Source: a virus. From it: a stretch of 46,598 nt of DNA. Below are positions 1 through 7,584 of this stretch, piece by piece. Position 1 is the stretch's first letter. Each line of letters begins with the position of its first letter. The translations under genes and the position numbers were made by a program. Below the pieces are notes generated by a model that was not told the DNA's origin, made no database searches, and was given only the letters and a program-made list of their open reading frames with translations. The stretch is from IMG/VR virus record IMGVR_UViG_3300050821_023944, positions 1 to 46,598 of that record. One strand, written 5' to 3'.

Positions 1-168
1 ATGATCGCGGTCGAAGTGCTTGGTTGGGCTGTGATCGCCTTGATTGGTCTCGCGGCAGTGGCTTGTCTCGCCGCACTGTATGTCTACGTGCTCGTGGGGA
101 TGGGGATCCCGTGGCTGATCCGTGATGCGTTCCGGTGGCTGGCCGGCCATAGGAGCACCGAGGGATGA
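1..168 (+). CDS. small membrane protein, possibly 5'-truncated
   Basis: A 55-residue ORF starts with ATG at the first base and ends in TGA, overlapping the next gene by ATGA. Residues about 7-40 form one long hydrophobic segment rich in Val, Leu, Ile and Ala. A basic tail (WLIRDAFRWLAGHR) follows, so it is predicted to be a single-pass membrane protein. No family is recognised. The true start could lie upstream of the window because nothing before base 1 can be seen. Confidence 0.6.
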   Translation: MIAVEVLGWAVIALIGLAAVACLAALYVYVLVGMGIPWLIRDAFRWLAGHRSTEG

Positions 169-533
169 GCGAGCAGTGGTCAACCCCAACGCCTATTGAT
201 GATGTGACGCTAGCGTTCCCGGCGAATGCGCTGGATCTGATGCCTTCGCGCGAGGAATGCGAAGTTGGCCTAGCCGAGTTGAGCGAGAAGGATCGCCGCA
301 AGTGGATCGACTTCCAGTCCCAGTGGTTTAGCTGTGGGCTACCGGAGGGCGTCGAGCTCCATATGCGGGACGGCATCGACGGCGAGATAGCGTTCCGGCA
401 TCTCTCGGCGATCCAGGGCTCCTTCGCTCCGAAGCACGAGCACAAGATGGAAGCAGTGGCCTATCTCGCGAGCCGGTGGATCAAGAAGGTCGAGATCCAG
501 AAGTCGGCGGGGCATAGGAGGCCGGGAGCGTGA
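165..533 (+). CDS. hypothetical protein, 122 aa
   Basis: The start overlaps the previous stop (ATGA) and the stop overlaps the next GTG, so translational coupling is likely. The product is soluble and mixed helical: an acidic N-terminal half (residues 29-48 include EECEVGLAELSEKDRRKW) and a basic C-terminus. There is no signal peptide, membrane segment or known catalytic motif. I do not recognise a family. It is the second gene of a tightly packed run of small genes upstream of the terminase. Confidence 0.7.
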   Translation: MSEQWSTPTPIDDVTLAFPANALDLMPSREECEVGLAELSEKDRRKWIDFQSQWFSCGLPEGVELHMRDGIDGEIAFRHLSAIQGSFAPKHEHKMEAVAYLASRWIKKVEIQKSAGHRRPGA

Positions 534-754
534 GCCGGGACTATGCACGTCTTGCCTGTTGTTGTGTTCTGTTGTTGCCGTTCGCGTCGTGTGGGTCGGC
601 GTGGCAGGATCGCCAGACGTATGAATGGCCGGTGGCTACTGGTGTAGCGGTCAGGGAATGCGCGTCGCGTCGTGCTGGCGAACGGGTGATGCCCGAATCG
701 TGGGAAGTGGTTTTTGAATGTGGGGTCGGGCTGCCGCGTGTGGTGTCTCGATGA
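530..754 (+). CDS. putative small lipoprotein or exported protein
   Basis: GTG start overlapping the previous TGA; 74 residues. The N-terminus has a short basic stretch, then a hydrophobic Cys/Val/Leu core ending in LLPFASC|G, a plausible lipobox with Cys21. The mature part is about 50 residues with two further cysteines (RECAS, FECG). It is predicted to be exported and perhaps lipid-anchored. The T-rich codons (runs of tgttgttg) differ from the neighbouring GC3-rich genes. Function unknown. Confidence 0.5.
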   Translation: MSRDYARLACCCVLLLPFASCGSAWQDRQTYEWPVATGVAVRECASRRAGERVMPESWEVVFECGVGLPRVVSR

Positions 755-1068
755 GGTATAGGGAAGCGGTCTTGAGTGGGTTGACGGTGCAGCAGCGTCG
801 AGCGGTCGTGCGTGCTCGAGCTGGTGTTCTGGCGCGACTCTGGGATAAAAAGCGTGGCGGCTGTAGGACTTGTCTTTCTATCTGTTCGACGTGCAGGTCG
901 GGTAAATATATGGAAGGAAAGGACTATCGCGATCAAGGCCTGTGGCATTGTGAGTGGGTCGCTACGGGCTTGTCCGTTGAGGAGATATTGCGTATCGACC
1001 CGATGATCGTGGGGTCGAATCTGTTGATGCTTGAACTGAGTATCGCTGAAGCAAACGGGGTTGTATGA
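751..1068 (+). CDS. small Cys-motif protein, 105 aa
   Basis: The ATG at 751 overlaps the previous stop as ATGA, so I prefer it to an in-frame ATG 33 bases upstream. Residues about 38-50 contain GGCRTCLSICSTCRSG, two CxxC pairs that could hold a zinc ion. An Arg-rich N-terminal helix (QQRRAVVRARAGVLARLW) and an acidic C-terminal helix flank it. This looks like a small nucleic-acid- or protein-binding adaptor, but no family is recognised. Codon use is more AT-rich than in the structural genes. Confidence 0.55.
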   Translation: MRYREAVLSGLTVQQRRAVVRARAGVLARLWDKKRGGCRTCLSICSTCRSGKYMEGKDYRDQGLWHCEWVATGLSVEEILRIDPMIVGSNLLMLELSIAEANGVV

Positions 1069-1394
1069 TGGCTGATTCTCAGCGGATAGACCCTGTACTG
1101 GTCGAGAAGGCGCGCACATGCGTGGGCACGCGACTACCCGACGACACGTTCCCCGAAGAGCCCGGCGCCTACTCCAAGGTCTTCGGTGGCGAATGGGTGG
1201 TAAGCACGCCCGATGGGTGCATCTTCCACCTCGCGAGCGAGCGAAGACCGGACCGCAACGGCAAACACCATGAGGTCGAGGAGCACGAGGACGGTTCGAT
1301 CAGCGTCCTCCCGCGCCCGGGCAATAGCAACTCGATCCTGAGTCCCAAGGGCTGGCACGGTTACCTGGAGCGCGGCGTCTGGAGGGCAGTATGA
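1065..1394 (+). CDS. hypothetical protein, 109 aa
   Basis: Starts ATGATGG, overlapping the previous stop. The C-terminal half has a beta-rich pattern ending in WHGYLERGVWR, preceded by GSISVLPRPGNSNSI. This resembles the C-terminal layout of small phage and mobile-element proteins of the DUF6527 type (Gly-rich strands, then a Trp-His-Gly-Tyr-like tail before a terminal GVWR). I treat that only as a resemblance. Function is unknown. It is coupled to the zinc-knuckle gene downstream. Confidence 0.65.
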   Translation: MMADSQRIDPVLVEKARTCVGTRLPDDTFPEEPGAYSKVFGGEWVVSTPDGCIFHLASERRPDRNGKHHEVEEHEDGSISVLPRPGNSNSILSPKGWHGYLERGVWRAV

Positions 1395-1696
1395 CCATCG
1401 ATCGGATGGTCGAGAAAGTGCAGGTAGCCCCTGAGGTCTGCCCTGTATGCGATGAGAAGCGCGCTCGACCGGGCTGCGTCCATCCAGTGCGATGCGGTCA
1501 GTGCGGTGAGCCTGTCTGTGTCGATAACCCTTGCTGCGGGCGTCCAGTAGAGCAAGGAGACGCCGAGGTGCAGGCCCATCAATGCCCTCGTTGTGAGGGG
1601 CTCGGCCGGGTCACGACCGACAGTGCGCTGGGTATGACGGGGCGTTGTCGGCTGTGCGATGGCGAAGGCGAGATCGAGCAAGGAGACACCAAGTGA
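1391..1696 (+). CDS. DnaJ-type zinc-knuckle protein, 101 aa
   Basis: Twelve cysteines fall in CxxC pairs: CPVC near residue 17, CGQCGEPVC near 35, CCGRP near 48, CPRCEGLGR near 65 and CRLCDGEGE near 86. The last two match the CxxCxGxG repeat of DnaJ-like zinc domains, suggesting a small zinc-stabilised binding protein. There is no catalytic domain and no membrane segment. The start overlaps the previous stop (ATGA), and the stop overlaps the GTG start of the VRR-NUC gene. Its 3' end carries that gene's Shine-Dalgarno. Confidence 0.65.
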   Translation: MTIDRMVEKVQVAPEVCPVCDEKRARPGCVHPVRCGQCGEPVCVDNPCCGRPVEQGDAEVQAHQCPRCEGLGRVTTDSALGMTGRCRLCDGEGEIEQGDTK

Positions 1697-1995
1697 GCTC
1701 GAGCGCGCTCAAGCAGAGCGAGAAGCAGTTCCAGGGTGCGGTGGTCGAGTATGCCGAGCTGAACGGTTGGAAGACATATCACACGTTCGATTCGAGGAGG
1801 AGCGATCCGGGCTTCCCCGATCTGGTCCTCTCACGCGATGATCGGCTCGTCTTTCTGGAGCTGAAGTCGGAAACGGGCCGAGCCTCGACGGCACAGCGAG
1901 ACTGGTTGGATGCTCTGCAGCGTGCTCCGGGGATCACTGTCGGCGTGATGCGTCCTCGTGACTGGGCGACTCTCGAAGAAATGTTGAGCCGATGA
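1693..1995 (+). CDS. VRR-NUC domain nuclease
   Basis: The GTG at 1693 is chosen because it overlaps the previous stop (GTGA) and follows AGGAGA by about 7 bases. The 100-residue product is one PD-(D/E)xK-type domain: Glu10 in helix 1 (SEKQFQ), DPGFPDLVL with Asp43, LELKSETG with Glu56 and Lys58, and the later QRDWLDAL helix with Gln68. This order matches stand-alone phage VRR-NUC proteins, metal-dependent nucleases thought to act on structured DNA during replication or recombination. All expected acidic and lysine residues are present, so it is probably active. Confidence 0.88.
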   Translation: MSSSALKQSEKQFQGAVVEYAELNGWKTYHTFDSRRSDPGFPDLVLSRDDRLVFLELKSETGRASTAQRDWLDALQRAPGITVGVMRPRDWATLEEMLSR

Positions 1996-2288
1996 TTAAG
2001 CGTGTGTGTCGCTGTCCAAAGAAAGAGTCGTTGGAGGGTATGCGTACTGATGCGGTCTGGGCTTCGAAAGCATGTGCGCTGCGCTGGAGTCGCGAAAACC
2101 CCGGCAAGGAGCTTCCCGGCCGTGGTAATGCGCACATAATCGACACACGGGGACGGTCTGGGAGGCAAGTGAGCGCCCGAAAGATGGAAAGGGTGCTCAC
2201 TCACAAGTACGGGTGGCCGCACTCAGTAGCTCACGAGGCTGTGAATGAGGCGTTGCCCGAGGCTCAACGATCAAAGGAGGCAGCGTGA
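1992..2288 (+). CDS. hypothetical basic protein, 98 aa
   Basis: ATGA overlap with the nuclease stop. The first 10 residues (MIKRVCRCPK) are basic with a CxC. The rest is helical and Arg/Lys-rich and ends acidic (EALPEAQRSKEAA). No signal, membrane segment or known motif is seen. Its 3' end supplies an AGGAGG Shine-Dalgarno for the next gene. Coupling to the nuclease hints at a DNA-related role, which is inference only. Confidence 0.6.
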   Translation: MIKRVCRCPKKESLEGMRTDAVWASKACALRWSRENPGKELPGRGNAHIIDTRGRSGRQVSARKMERVLTHKYGWPHSVAHEAVNEALPEAQRSKEAA

Positions 2289-2500
2289 CCATTGCTCACA
2301 ATCACGCGGCGGGAACGATCTGTGGCGAGAGCTGCCCGTTGCTGCATGAGCGGGTGGCGCCGGGTACGAAGTCGAGCGTGAGCGACTGGGCGCGCTATCG
2401 CATTGCACTCGAACGCATACGCGACCGAGGCTGGGTCGAGGACGCCCTTGATCCGCAAGGTGCTGCACGGATCGCAAAGGAGGCGCTTGGCGATGTCTGA
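2285..2500 (+). CDS. hypothetical protein, 71 aa
   Basis: GTG start overlapping the previous TGA, with AGGAGG at 2276-2281 giving correct spacing. The N-terminal half holds His and Cys residues (HNHAAGTICGESCPLLHE) that could bind metal. The C-terminal half is a helix-rich Ala/Arg segment ending in KEALGDV. No family is recognised. It is a member of the same coupled operon. Confidence 0.6.
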   Translation: MTIAHNHAAGTICGESCPLLHERVAPGTKSSVSDWARYRIALERIRDRGWVEDALDPQGAARIAKEALGDV

Positions 2501-2690
2501 TCTTCCTCTAGACGAGACCGCGCTAGCCGCAGCAGCATTGGATGCGCCGTTTGTGGGTCGCTCGGTGGTTGAGCGCATCGTCTCTACTTATCTGAGAAAG
2601 GCGCGATTCGAGGTGGTGACTTTGTGCGGCAGGACGTATGTCAAGACTCCGTGGGTTTCTGTTGTCCAAGCCGAGAGCGAGGAGGAGTGA
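2493..2690 (+). CDS. hypothetical protein, 65 aa
   Basis: The ATG at 2493 is preferred to an in-frame ATG 90 bases upstream: AAAGGAGG at 2476-2483 is correctly placed and it overlaps the end of the previous gene by only 8 bases. The product is acidic at both ends, with a central helix (VVERIVSTYLRK) and a short beta segment (FEVVTLCGRTYVKTPWVSVV). No domain is recognised. Its terminal GAGGAGGAG also serves as a Shine-Dalgarno for whatever is translated next. Confidence 0.55.
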   Translation: MSDLPLDETALAAAALDAPFVGRSVVERIVSTYLRKARFEVVTLCGRTYVKTPWVSVVQAESEEE

Positions 2691-2740
2691 TGGGCTCTAA
2701 AGACTTGGAGAAGGATGAGCGAGAGGGAGCGGCGGCGTGA
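2690..2740 (+). CDS. mini-ORF, 16 aa, possibly a coupling peptide
   Basis: TGATG overlap at 2688-2692 behind a strong GAGGAGGAG Shine-Dalgarno, ending in TGA at 2738-2740, which overlaps the next GTG at 2737. The peptide MGSKDLEKDEREGAAA is highly charged. It may be translated only to carry ribosomes from the upstream gene to the downstream zinc-ribbon start. There is no evidence of an independent function. Confidence 0.3.
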   Translation: MGSKDLEKDEREGAAA

Positions 2741-2963
2741 CCCGTCTCTGCGCATGCAACTGTGGTCAGCCGGTCGCTCCTCGTAAGGTGCCCGCTACGC
2801 AACTTCAGCGTGCCGGACGCGGGATTGGACAGAGTCTTTCAGGACTATCGGATGGAGGATCATCGAGTGTTCGTTTCGCAAGCAGAGATCGACCAGATCA
2901 GAGGCAAGATGCGCCGCCGCGTTCTCGAGCTCCCTGTCGAGTACGGCAAGCTGGGCGAGCTAA
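2737..2963 (+). pseudogene. CxCxCG zinc-ribbon gene with an apparent -1 frameshift
   Basis: From GTG 2737 the frame reads MTRLCACNCGQPVAPRKV, the start of a small phage zinc ribbon (C-A-C-x-C-G-x-P-V). The expected second half, YATSACRTRDW, appears one frame back from 2796 and runs to TAA at 2961. The two halves join only with one extra base, or a -1 ribosomal slip, near 2785-2796 (gtgcccgc). Either the gene is broken, the sequence has lost a base, or slippage occurs. The distal part overlaps the next gene. Confidence 0.5.
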
Positions 2964-3595
2964 AGCTTCCCGTGAGGGAAGGCGGTGTCTATACGCTCAA
3001 ACCACCGATCCCATATGTCCGGTATCGCGGTGAAGCGGAACGACACCAGCCGACACGCGCGATAGCTGTCTTGCGGCTGATCGACCTGTGCGACATGCCG
3101 AGGCGGACGGTCACGATCACCGTCACCCATCCCCCGGAACGTCAGGGTGACAAGTGGCTGATCCGTTTCGAGAAGGGTGACTGGCGAAACGAGTTGGGCG
3201 ACCCCGTCTACCTAGCCAAGTACGGTGACTTCACGATGACCGCGAGCAAGCAAGCCGTCCCTGGAGACCCCGAGCTGATGAGCCCGTTCGCTGAGGATTT
3301 GGCGCGAGCTCGAGCACGAGCGCTCGAACGGCGCATCAGCCCTGACCGGGAAATCGTCCGGAGGATCAAAGGCGAACTCTCGCCGCTACAGAAGAGCATG
3401 ATCGCGATGAAGGCCCGCAACCGTCTGAACCTGATCTTGAAGGAGATGGACAAGCTCGACGCTGAACTTTCGGTGGATGAGGCTGCTACATTCCCGGAGT
3501 CAGTTTGTGCTGCCCGCCAAATGTCCGCTGCAGTAGAAGGCGAACCCCGGCCATGCGGCACCGAATCCGTCGTGTCTCTAGAGTCAGCAGCATGA
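2852..3595 (+). CDS. hypothetical protein, 247 aa
   Basis: The ATG at 2852 is the most natural start; the frame is open further upstream to 2762, where it crosses the zinc ribbon. Residues 1-140 are beta-rich with ordered segments (VREGGVYTLKPPIPYVRY, RTVTITVTHPP, DKWLIRFEKGDWR). Residues 150-235 are helical and charged, rich in Arg and Glu. The early part has the feel of a small-molecule or RNA-binding barrel such as ASCH/PUA, but I cannot establish this. The stop overlaps the next start (ATGA). Function unknown. Confidence 0.65.
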   Translation: MEDHRVFVSQAEIDQIRGKMRRRVLELPVEYGKLGELKLPVREGGVYTLKPPIPYVRYRGEAERHQPTRAIAVLRLIDLCDMPRRTVTITVTHPPERQGDKWLIRFEKGDWRNELGDPVYLAKYGDFTMTASKQAVPGDPELMSPFAEDLARARARALERRISPDREIVRRIKGELSPLQKSMIAMKARNRLNLILKEMDKLDAELSVDEAATFPESVCAARQMSAAVEGEPRPCGTESVVSLESAA

Positions 3596-3855
3596 GCGAT
3601 TCCGCTGACCAGCCGACTGTTTCCCATGTTGCGGAGAAGCTCCACGCCTACCGGATGATCGAGGACAACTACGTGGGTGGCGTTGTTCACATCGTCGTTG
3701 ACGACGGGAACGTCGAGCAAGCTCATGCGGACTGGTGCCTAGACCAGGCGAACGCAAATGGCAATCCCATCGATATTGAGATCGCAACGCTTGTCGCCGC
3801 TCTGTCCGATGCTGAGCGCAGGGAACTTGCGGACCTCGATACTTACCCGCGATGA
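3592..3855 (+). CDS. hypothetical protein, 87 aa
   Basis: ATGA overlap on both sides. The core is VGGVVHIVVDDGNVE followed by AHADWCLDQANANGNPID, a beta-hairpin followed by helices. A C-terminal helical segment (LVAALSDAERRELADLDT) follows. It resembles small conserved proteins of unknown function found before the packaging genes in actinophages, but I have no firm family name. Soluble, acidic, no signal peptide. Confidence 0.65.
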   Translation: MSDSADQPTVSHVAEKLHAYRMIEDNYVGGVVHIVVDDGNVEQAHADWCLDQANANGNPIDIEIATLVAALSDAERRELADLDTYPR

Positions 3856-4115
3856 CCACCACGCCGCGCGACGAACTAGCGTCTGAACTGAAGGCAGCAG
3901 GCTTTGCGGGTGAGGTCAGCACGGTCGATTACTGTGCGATTTGCGACACACCAGCGATTCCAGTGAGCGACGGTTGGGTTTGTGCGGAGCATCCTGCGCA
4001 TCCCATCATCCACGTTGAGGTTGTATCCGCTATCGAGGCGCTTGAGATTGCCAAGCAGCGCAACGAGGCCGTCCAACAACTTGCCGAAGTCCGCAAGGTC
4101 TTGGAATCCGAATGA
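3852..4115 (+). CDS. small zinc-ribbon protein, 87 aa
   Basis: Residues about 28-47 read CAICDTPAIPVSDGWVCAEH, a CxxC plus a CxxH pair consistent with a one-zinc ribbon. The C-terminal 35 residues form a predicted helix or coiled coil (EALEIAKQRNEAVQQLAEVR). It overlaps both neighbours by ATGA and lies just before the small terminase, whose own N-terminus is also zinc-binding. A nucleic-acid or protein adaptor role is plausible but unproven. Confidence 0.65.
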   Translation: MTTTPRDELASELKAAGFAGEVSTVDYCAICDTPAIPVSDGWVCAEHPAHPIIHVEVVSAIEALEIAKQRNEAVQQLAEVRKVLESE

Positions 4116-4705
4116 CCAAGCGCACCTGCAAGGGCACCACCAGGAAGGGCACGCCATGTGGTGCGAACCCCTTGAAGCCCGGCACGATCATCGAAGGCGT
4201 TACGGTCACCGGCAAGTGGTGTCGTACCCACGACGGAGATCTTCCATCTTCAGCCAAGTTGCACGCTACGCGCACGCGTGAGCAGATGGGCGGCAGACCA
4301 AAGAAGCCCAGTCCAACAGAGATTGAGCGTCGCCTGATCGAGGAGAACGTGATCGCGTGGCAACGCCCGTATTGGCGGACGTTGGGCTACGACATGGTGA
4401 TGGGCGAGGACGGCCCGGAACTGTTGGAGCGCGAGGATGGTGGCGCGAAGCTGTTCGGGGAGAGCAAGGACGGCTATATCAACGTCAGTCCGCACGAGGA
4501 TTTGGGCGCGATGATCGCAGCAGCCGAGAAGCTTAGGGATCGTGTATTCGGCCGTCCGAAGCAGTCGAGTGAGGTGACGGTCATTACCCAGGACGTGATG
4601 GATCAGGCGATCGAACGGTTGGAGGCGGAACTTGCCATCAACGATCCAGGTAGCGGCGAGCCCGGAGTCGATCGAGCGATACAAGCAACTGAGGGCTCAA
4701 GCTAA
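4112..4705 (+). CDS. terS: putative terminase small subunit with N-terminal zinc knuckle
   Basis: Assigned mainly by position: it directly precedes and overlaps the large terminase by 74 bases. Residues 1-42 carry a DUF5763-like knuckle (CKGTTRKGTPCGANPL then KWCRTH). Residues 55-150 are helical and charged. A C-terminal helix (QDVMDQAIERLEAELA) could be the oligomerisation or motor-contact segment usual in TerS. No HTH is obvious by eye. The overlap hides the large-subunit start inside this gene and suggests coupled translation. It is expected to recognise pac/cos DNA and load the motor. Confidence 0.6.
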   Translation: MTKRTCKGTTRKGTPCGANPLKPGTIIEGVTVTGKWCRTHDGDLPSSAKLHATRTREQMGGRPKKPSPTEIERRLIEENVIAWQRPYWRTLGYDMVMGEDGPELLEREDGGAKLFGESKDGYINVSPHEDLGAMIAAAEKLRDRVFGRPKQSSEVTVITQDVMDQAIERLEAELAINDPGSGEPGVDRAIQATEGSS

Positions 4706-6392
4706 AGCCCGTCGAACGCAACACAAGGATGCGACGCCCGGCGTTCTGGCGCGCAGGCTTGATCCTCTGACAGTCCAAACATCCGCCCTCGACCTTATCG
4801 ACGGGGAGCTTGTCCAGATCCGTGACGGGCTTCGCATGATGTTCGAGCGGCGCAGTCACTTCGCCAGACTAATGGCCGCCGGCTTCTCAGACGCCGAGGC
4901 GATCCAGGCCGCACAAGACGAGGTACCTCAAGCAGGCAATGATCGCTTGACGGTCTCGATGCCGCCACAGGAGGGCAAGAGCAGCCGTGTGGGCCGCTAC
5001 GGAATCCTGTGGTTGCTACGCCAGTTCCCCGGCTTGCATATCGGGCTCGTCTCCTACGATGGCGACCATGCGAACCGGATCAGCTACATGATCCGCGGCG
5101 ATATCGAAGTCTTCAATGGTGAAGGTGGCAACCCCGACTTGGGTTTGCGGCTCGCTAAGAACCAGAAAGCTATCGGCCGGTGGATGCTCGCCCAACCCCA
5201 CGGTGGGGACGTGTATGCCATCGGCATCGGCGGAGGCATCACGGGACGCCCGATCGACCTGCTGTTGATCGACGATCCAGTCAAGGACATTCGGGCAGCC
5301 GACAGTGTGCTTCTTAGCAGTCAGGCATGGGATTGGTGGCAGACCGCCGCACGTCCGAGGCTCGCACCGTGGGCACCAGTGATCGTCGTAGCGACGCGCT
5401 GGCACGAGGCTGATCTGATCGGGCGGATGCTTACCAAGCAACAGGAGGACGAGCAGGCCGGTCTTGAACACTTCGACCGCTGGCATGTCGTCAACATCCC
5501 GGCGCAGGCCGACCATGATCCCAACAAGGCCGAGACAGACCTTCTAGGACGTGAGCCGGGCGACTTCATGTCCAGTGCCCGTGGACGTACCCGCGAGCAG
5601 TGGGAGGCCACGAAGGCTGCGACAGCACCACGCTTCTGGACCGCGCTCTACCAGGGACGCCCAACACCAGATGTCGGTGACGTGTGGCTGAAAACATGGT
5701 GGCGCCGGTATGACGAGCCGAAGTGGTCACAGCAACCCGACGGCACATTCAAGCTGCCCGGTGCCGATAGTGCGCTCCTATCAATCGACTGCGCCTTCAA
5801 GGACAAGAAGGACAGCGACTATGTGACGATGGGCGTCTGGGCGAAGTACGGCGCCGACAGCTACCTGATCTACCAGGTGTGGGCACGACTGAACTTCACC
5901 GACACCTGTACGGCACTCAAGCGTGTCGCTCGCCTGTTTCCCGGTGCGCACCGCAAGCTCGTGGAGGATAAGGCGAACGGGACCGCAGTTATCGAGTCCC
6001 TGAAGCGGACGGTGCCGGGCATCATCCCGATCACCCCAGTCCAACACAAGCGTGCTCGAGCGGAAGCCGTCAGCCCGTTCATCCGGGCAGGCAATGTGCA
6101 CCTGCCGACATCCAGCTTGGCTGCCATGTCCGCCGAGATCAGCTGGGACGTTGAGACGTTCCTAGTCGAGGCGACATCGTTCCCAAACGGTGCCCACGAC
6201 GACCAGGTAGACCAAGCATCCCAGGCCCTCGCCGAGCTGTACCTGGGCAAACACGGTCCAGCGCAGATCCTCACACCGCAAGGCGAAGTGCCGCGTCGTA
6301 TCAGCTCACCAGAACGCGGCACACCAACAAACCTTCCTCCCCATTTGCGCAGGCTGACAGAACGCCAATTGCAACGACCGAAAGGCAGATGA
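4632..6392 (+). CDS. terL: terminase large subunit
   Basis: 586 residues, in the usual TerL range. The ATPase domain has a Walker A-like PPQEGKSS at 111-118, Walker B LLLIDDP at 210-216 and the coupling motif VATRWHE at 253-259. The RNase H-fold nuclease has Asp386 in LLSIDC, Glu445/Asp446 in VEDKANG and Asp523/Asp524 in AHDDQVDQ. It cuts concatemers and drives DNA into the prohead. The likely start is a TTG at 4632 with GGAGG at 4621-4625, inside the small-subunit gene. Motif completeness indicates an active enzyme. Confidence 0.95.
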   Translation: MPSTIQVAASPESIERYKQLRAQAKARRTQHKDATPGVLARRLDPLTVQTSALDLIDGELVQIRDGLRMMFERRSHFARLMAAGFSDAEAIQAAQDEVPQAGNDRLTVSMPPQEGKSSRVGRYGILWLLRQFPGLHIGLVSYDGDHANRISYMIRGDIEVFNGEGGNPDLGLRLAKNQKAIGRWMLAQPHGGDVYAIGIGGGITGRPIDLLLIDDPVKDIRAADSVLLSSQAWDWWQTAARPRLAPWAPVIVVATRWHEADLIGRMLTKQQEDEQAGLEHFDRWHVVNIPAQADHDPNKAETDLLGREPGDFMSSARGRTREQWEATKAATAPRFWTALYQGRPTPDVGDVWLKTWWRRYDEPKWSQQPDGTFKLPGADSALLSIDCAFKDKKDSDYVTMGVWAKYGADSYLIYQVWARLNFTDTCTALKRVARLFPGAHRKLVEDKANGTAVIESLKRTVPGIIPITPVQHKRARAEAVSPFIRAGNVHLPTSSLAAMSAEISWDVETFLVEATSFPNGAHDDQVDQASQALAELYLGKHGPAQILTPQGEVPRRISSPERGTPTNLPPHLRRLTERQLQRPKGR

Positions 6393-6395
6393 ACC

Positions 6396-6737
6396 ATGGC
6401 TGCAGGAACAGGCACGGAAGACAACGCAGAGAAGCTCCTCAAAATCCTTCACCGGAGCGAAAGCCCGGCATTCTCCGAACCGACGCTAGTCTCGGGCACC
6501 GCACAGCAGGACGCGACCGGCGTCAACACCACCTGGTACATACCAGTCGTAGGCGGCACCGCTGGCACGGTCAAGGTCGAAATCGGCCCAGTCGAAGCAA
6601 CGGCGCATACACTCATCCCGGCAACGGCCGCGAACGCCGTATCCGGGCAGACGCTCACCGTGAAACTGCCAGCAAACTGGTGGATCAAGGTGACCACAAG
6701 CGTCGCTACGGTCGGCAAAGCAGTCGTCAGCACCTGA
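6396..6737 (+). CDS. hypothetical structural-region protein, 113 aa
   Basis: Starts 3 bases after the terminase stop. A charged N-terminal helix (EDNAEKLLKILHRSE) precedes a Val/Thr/Ala-rich beta region (residues 30-113, e.g. TVKVEIGPVEATAHTLIP and QTLTVKLPANWWIKVTTS). This looks like a small beta-sandwich. Proteins like this commonly sit between terminase and portal in actinophages and may be virion decoration, but the role here is not established. Confidence 0.7.
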   Translation: MAAGTGTEDNAEKLLKILHRSESPAFSEPTLVSGTAQQDATGVNTTWYIPVVGGTAGTVKVEIGPVEATAHTLIPATAANAVSGQTLTVKLPANWWIKVTTSVATVGKAVVST

Positions 6738-6740
6738 GCC

Positions 6741-7076
6741 GTGAACGTCGAGTTGTTGCGGCGGGACGTTCATCCCGCCGAGATCGCCATGCCCGACGGC
6801 ACGGTCCTATCAGGCTGTCGTGTGTTCGTGACTACGCACCGTCTGATCGCATGGCAGGTCGTCGGGCATAAACCCACACAGGTGCTAGATGTCGAGTTGG
6901 CCGAGCCAAACAGCGTGCCAGCAAGCAGGGCGACACTACCTGGCAATGGCCGTCTTGAGTGTCGGCTGGTTGATGGCGGCACGGCCTGGGTCAACAAAGG
7001 ACGCGGTTGCGGTTGTGGGTCGCCGTTGAAGGCGCTCGGGCCGCCTGTGCCTTGGACACGACGGGAGGCGACATGA
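6741..7076 (+). CDS. hypothetical protein with Gly-Cys tail, 111 aa
   Basis: GTG start 3 bases after the previous stop. A beta-rich domain (GTVLSGCRVFVTTHRLIAWQ) resembles a PH-like or GRAM-like strand order. The C-terminus reads WVNKGRGCGCGSPLKALGPP. That Gly-Cys motif is familiar from small proteins near the portal gene in other actinophages. The fold and role are unproven. The stop overlaps the next start (ATGA). Confidence 0.65.
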   Translation: MNVELLRRDVHPAEIAMPDGTVLSGCRVFVTTHRLIAWQVVGHKPTQVLDVELAEPNSVPASRATLPGNGRLECRLVDGGTAWVNKGRGCGCGSPLKALGPPVPWTRREAT

Positions 7077-7243
7077 CTAGCAGTACGCCACTCCGATGGC
7101 CGGTCAGCACGGCCACGACCTTCACTGCTGGCATGACTCGTTCGATGAACGGTCCAGCGACCGGATACTCGATCTGCGTGCCGGGCTTCGAGCCATATGG
7201 GTTGTGGAATGCGCCGCTATTCGAGGGAAGCGATATGCCGTGA
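7073..7243 (+). CDS. hypothetical protein, 56 aa
   Basis: The ATG at 7073 overlaps the previous stop (ATGA) and the TGA at 7241-7243 overlaps the next GTG. An acgggaggcg Shine-Dalgarno lies 3-9 bases upstream. The product is Ser/Thr/Pro-rich with no charged helix. It ends SDMP after the segment VPGFEPYGLWNAPLFEG. No domain is recognised. It is kept because both junctions are coupled. Confidence 0.5.
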   Translation: MTSSTPLRWPVSTATTFTAGMTRSMNGPATGYSICVPGFEPYGLWNAPLFEGSDMP

Positions 7244-7584
7244 GCTTCACGACGATCACGATCACCACCACCGAGATACGGCCCAACGGCGAACCGGCCC
7301 AAGGCACCGTCACAGCCACGTTGAGCGAGCCGATCACAAACGGTACGACCACGATCGACCCGACACCGATCCTGGCCGAACTGAACGGTGAAGGCAAGCT
7401 CAAGGCCCAGTCGGGTGAGGCGTTCACGCTCGTCGCCAACGACGACACGGGCACTACACCCGAGGGTTCCGAGTACACGTTCCTGATCGAGATAGCCGAC
7501 GCACCCGTCCGCTCGTTCAAAGCGATCGTGCCGCACACGGCCACCGAAGGCAAAATCACTCTGGCCGAACTGGAGGAGCTGTGA
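7240..7584 (+). CDS. putative beta-sandwich structural protein, 114 aa
   Basis: The GTG at 7240 overlaps the previous stop; 144 upstream in-frame bases are open but overlap two other genes. Alternating Thr/Val/Ile strands (FTTITITTTEIRP, GTVTATLSEPI, EYTFLIEIADAP) give an Ig-like or fibre-head-like pattern. A C-terminal acidic stretch LAELEEL follows. It may be a head decoration or fibre-attachment protein because it sits just before the portal. The assignment rests on composition and position only. Confidence 0.6.
   Translation: MSFTTITITTTEIRPNGEPAQGTVTATLSEPITNGTTTIDPTPILAELNGEGKLKAQSGEAFTLVANDDTGTTPEGSEYTFLIEIADAPVRSFKAIVPHTATEGKITLAELEEL

Noticed and set aside
541-1119. 192-aa minus-strand ORF opposite the first small genes
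   Set aside because: Composition is Ser/His/Thr/Arg-rich without secondary structure; it is antisense to three ATGA-coupled plus-strand genes.
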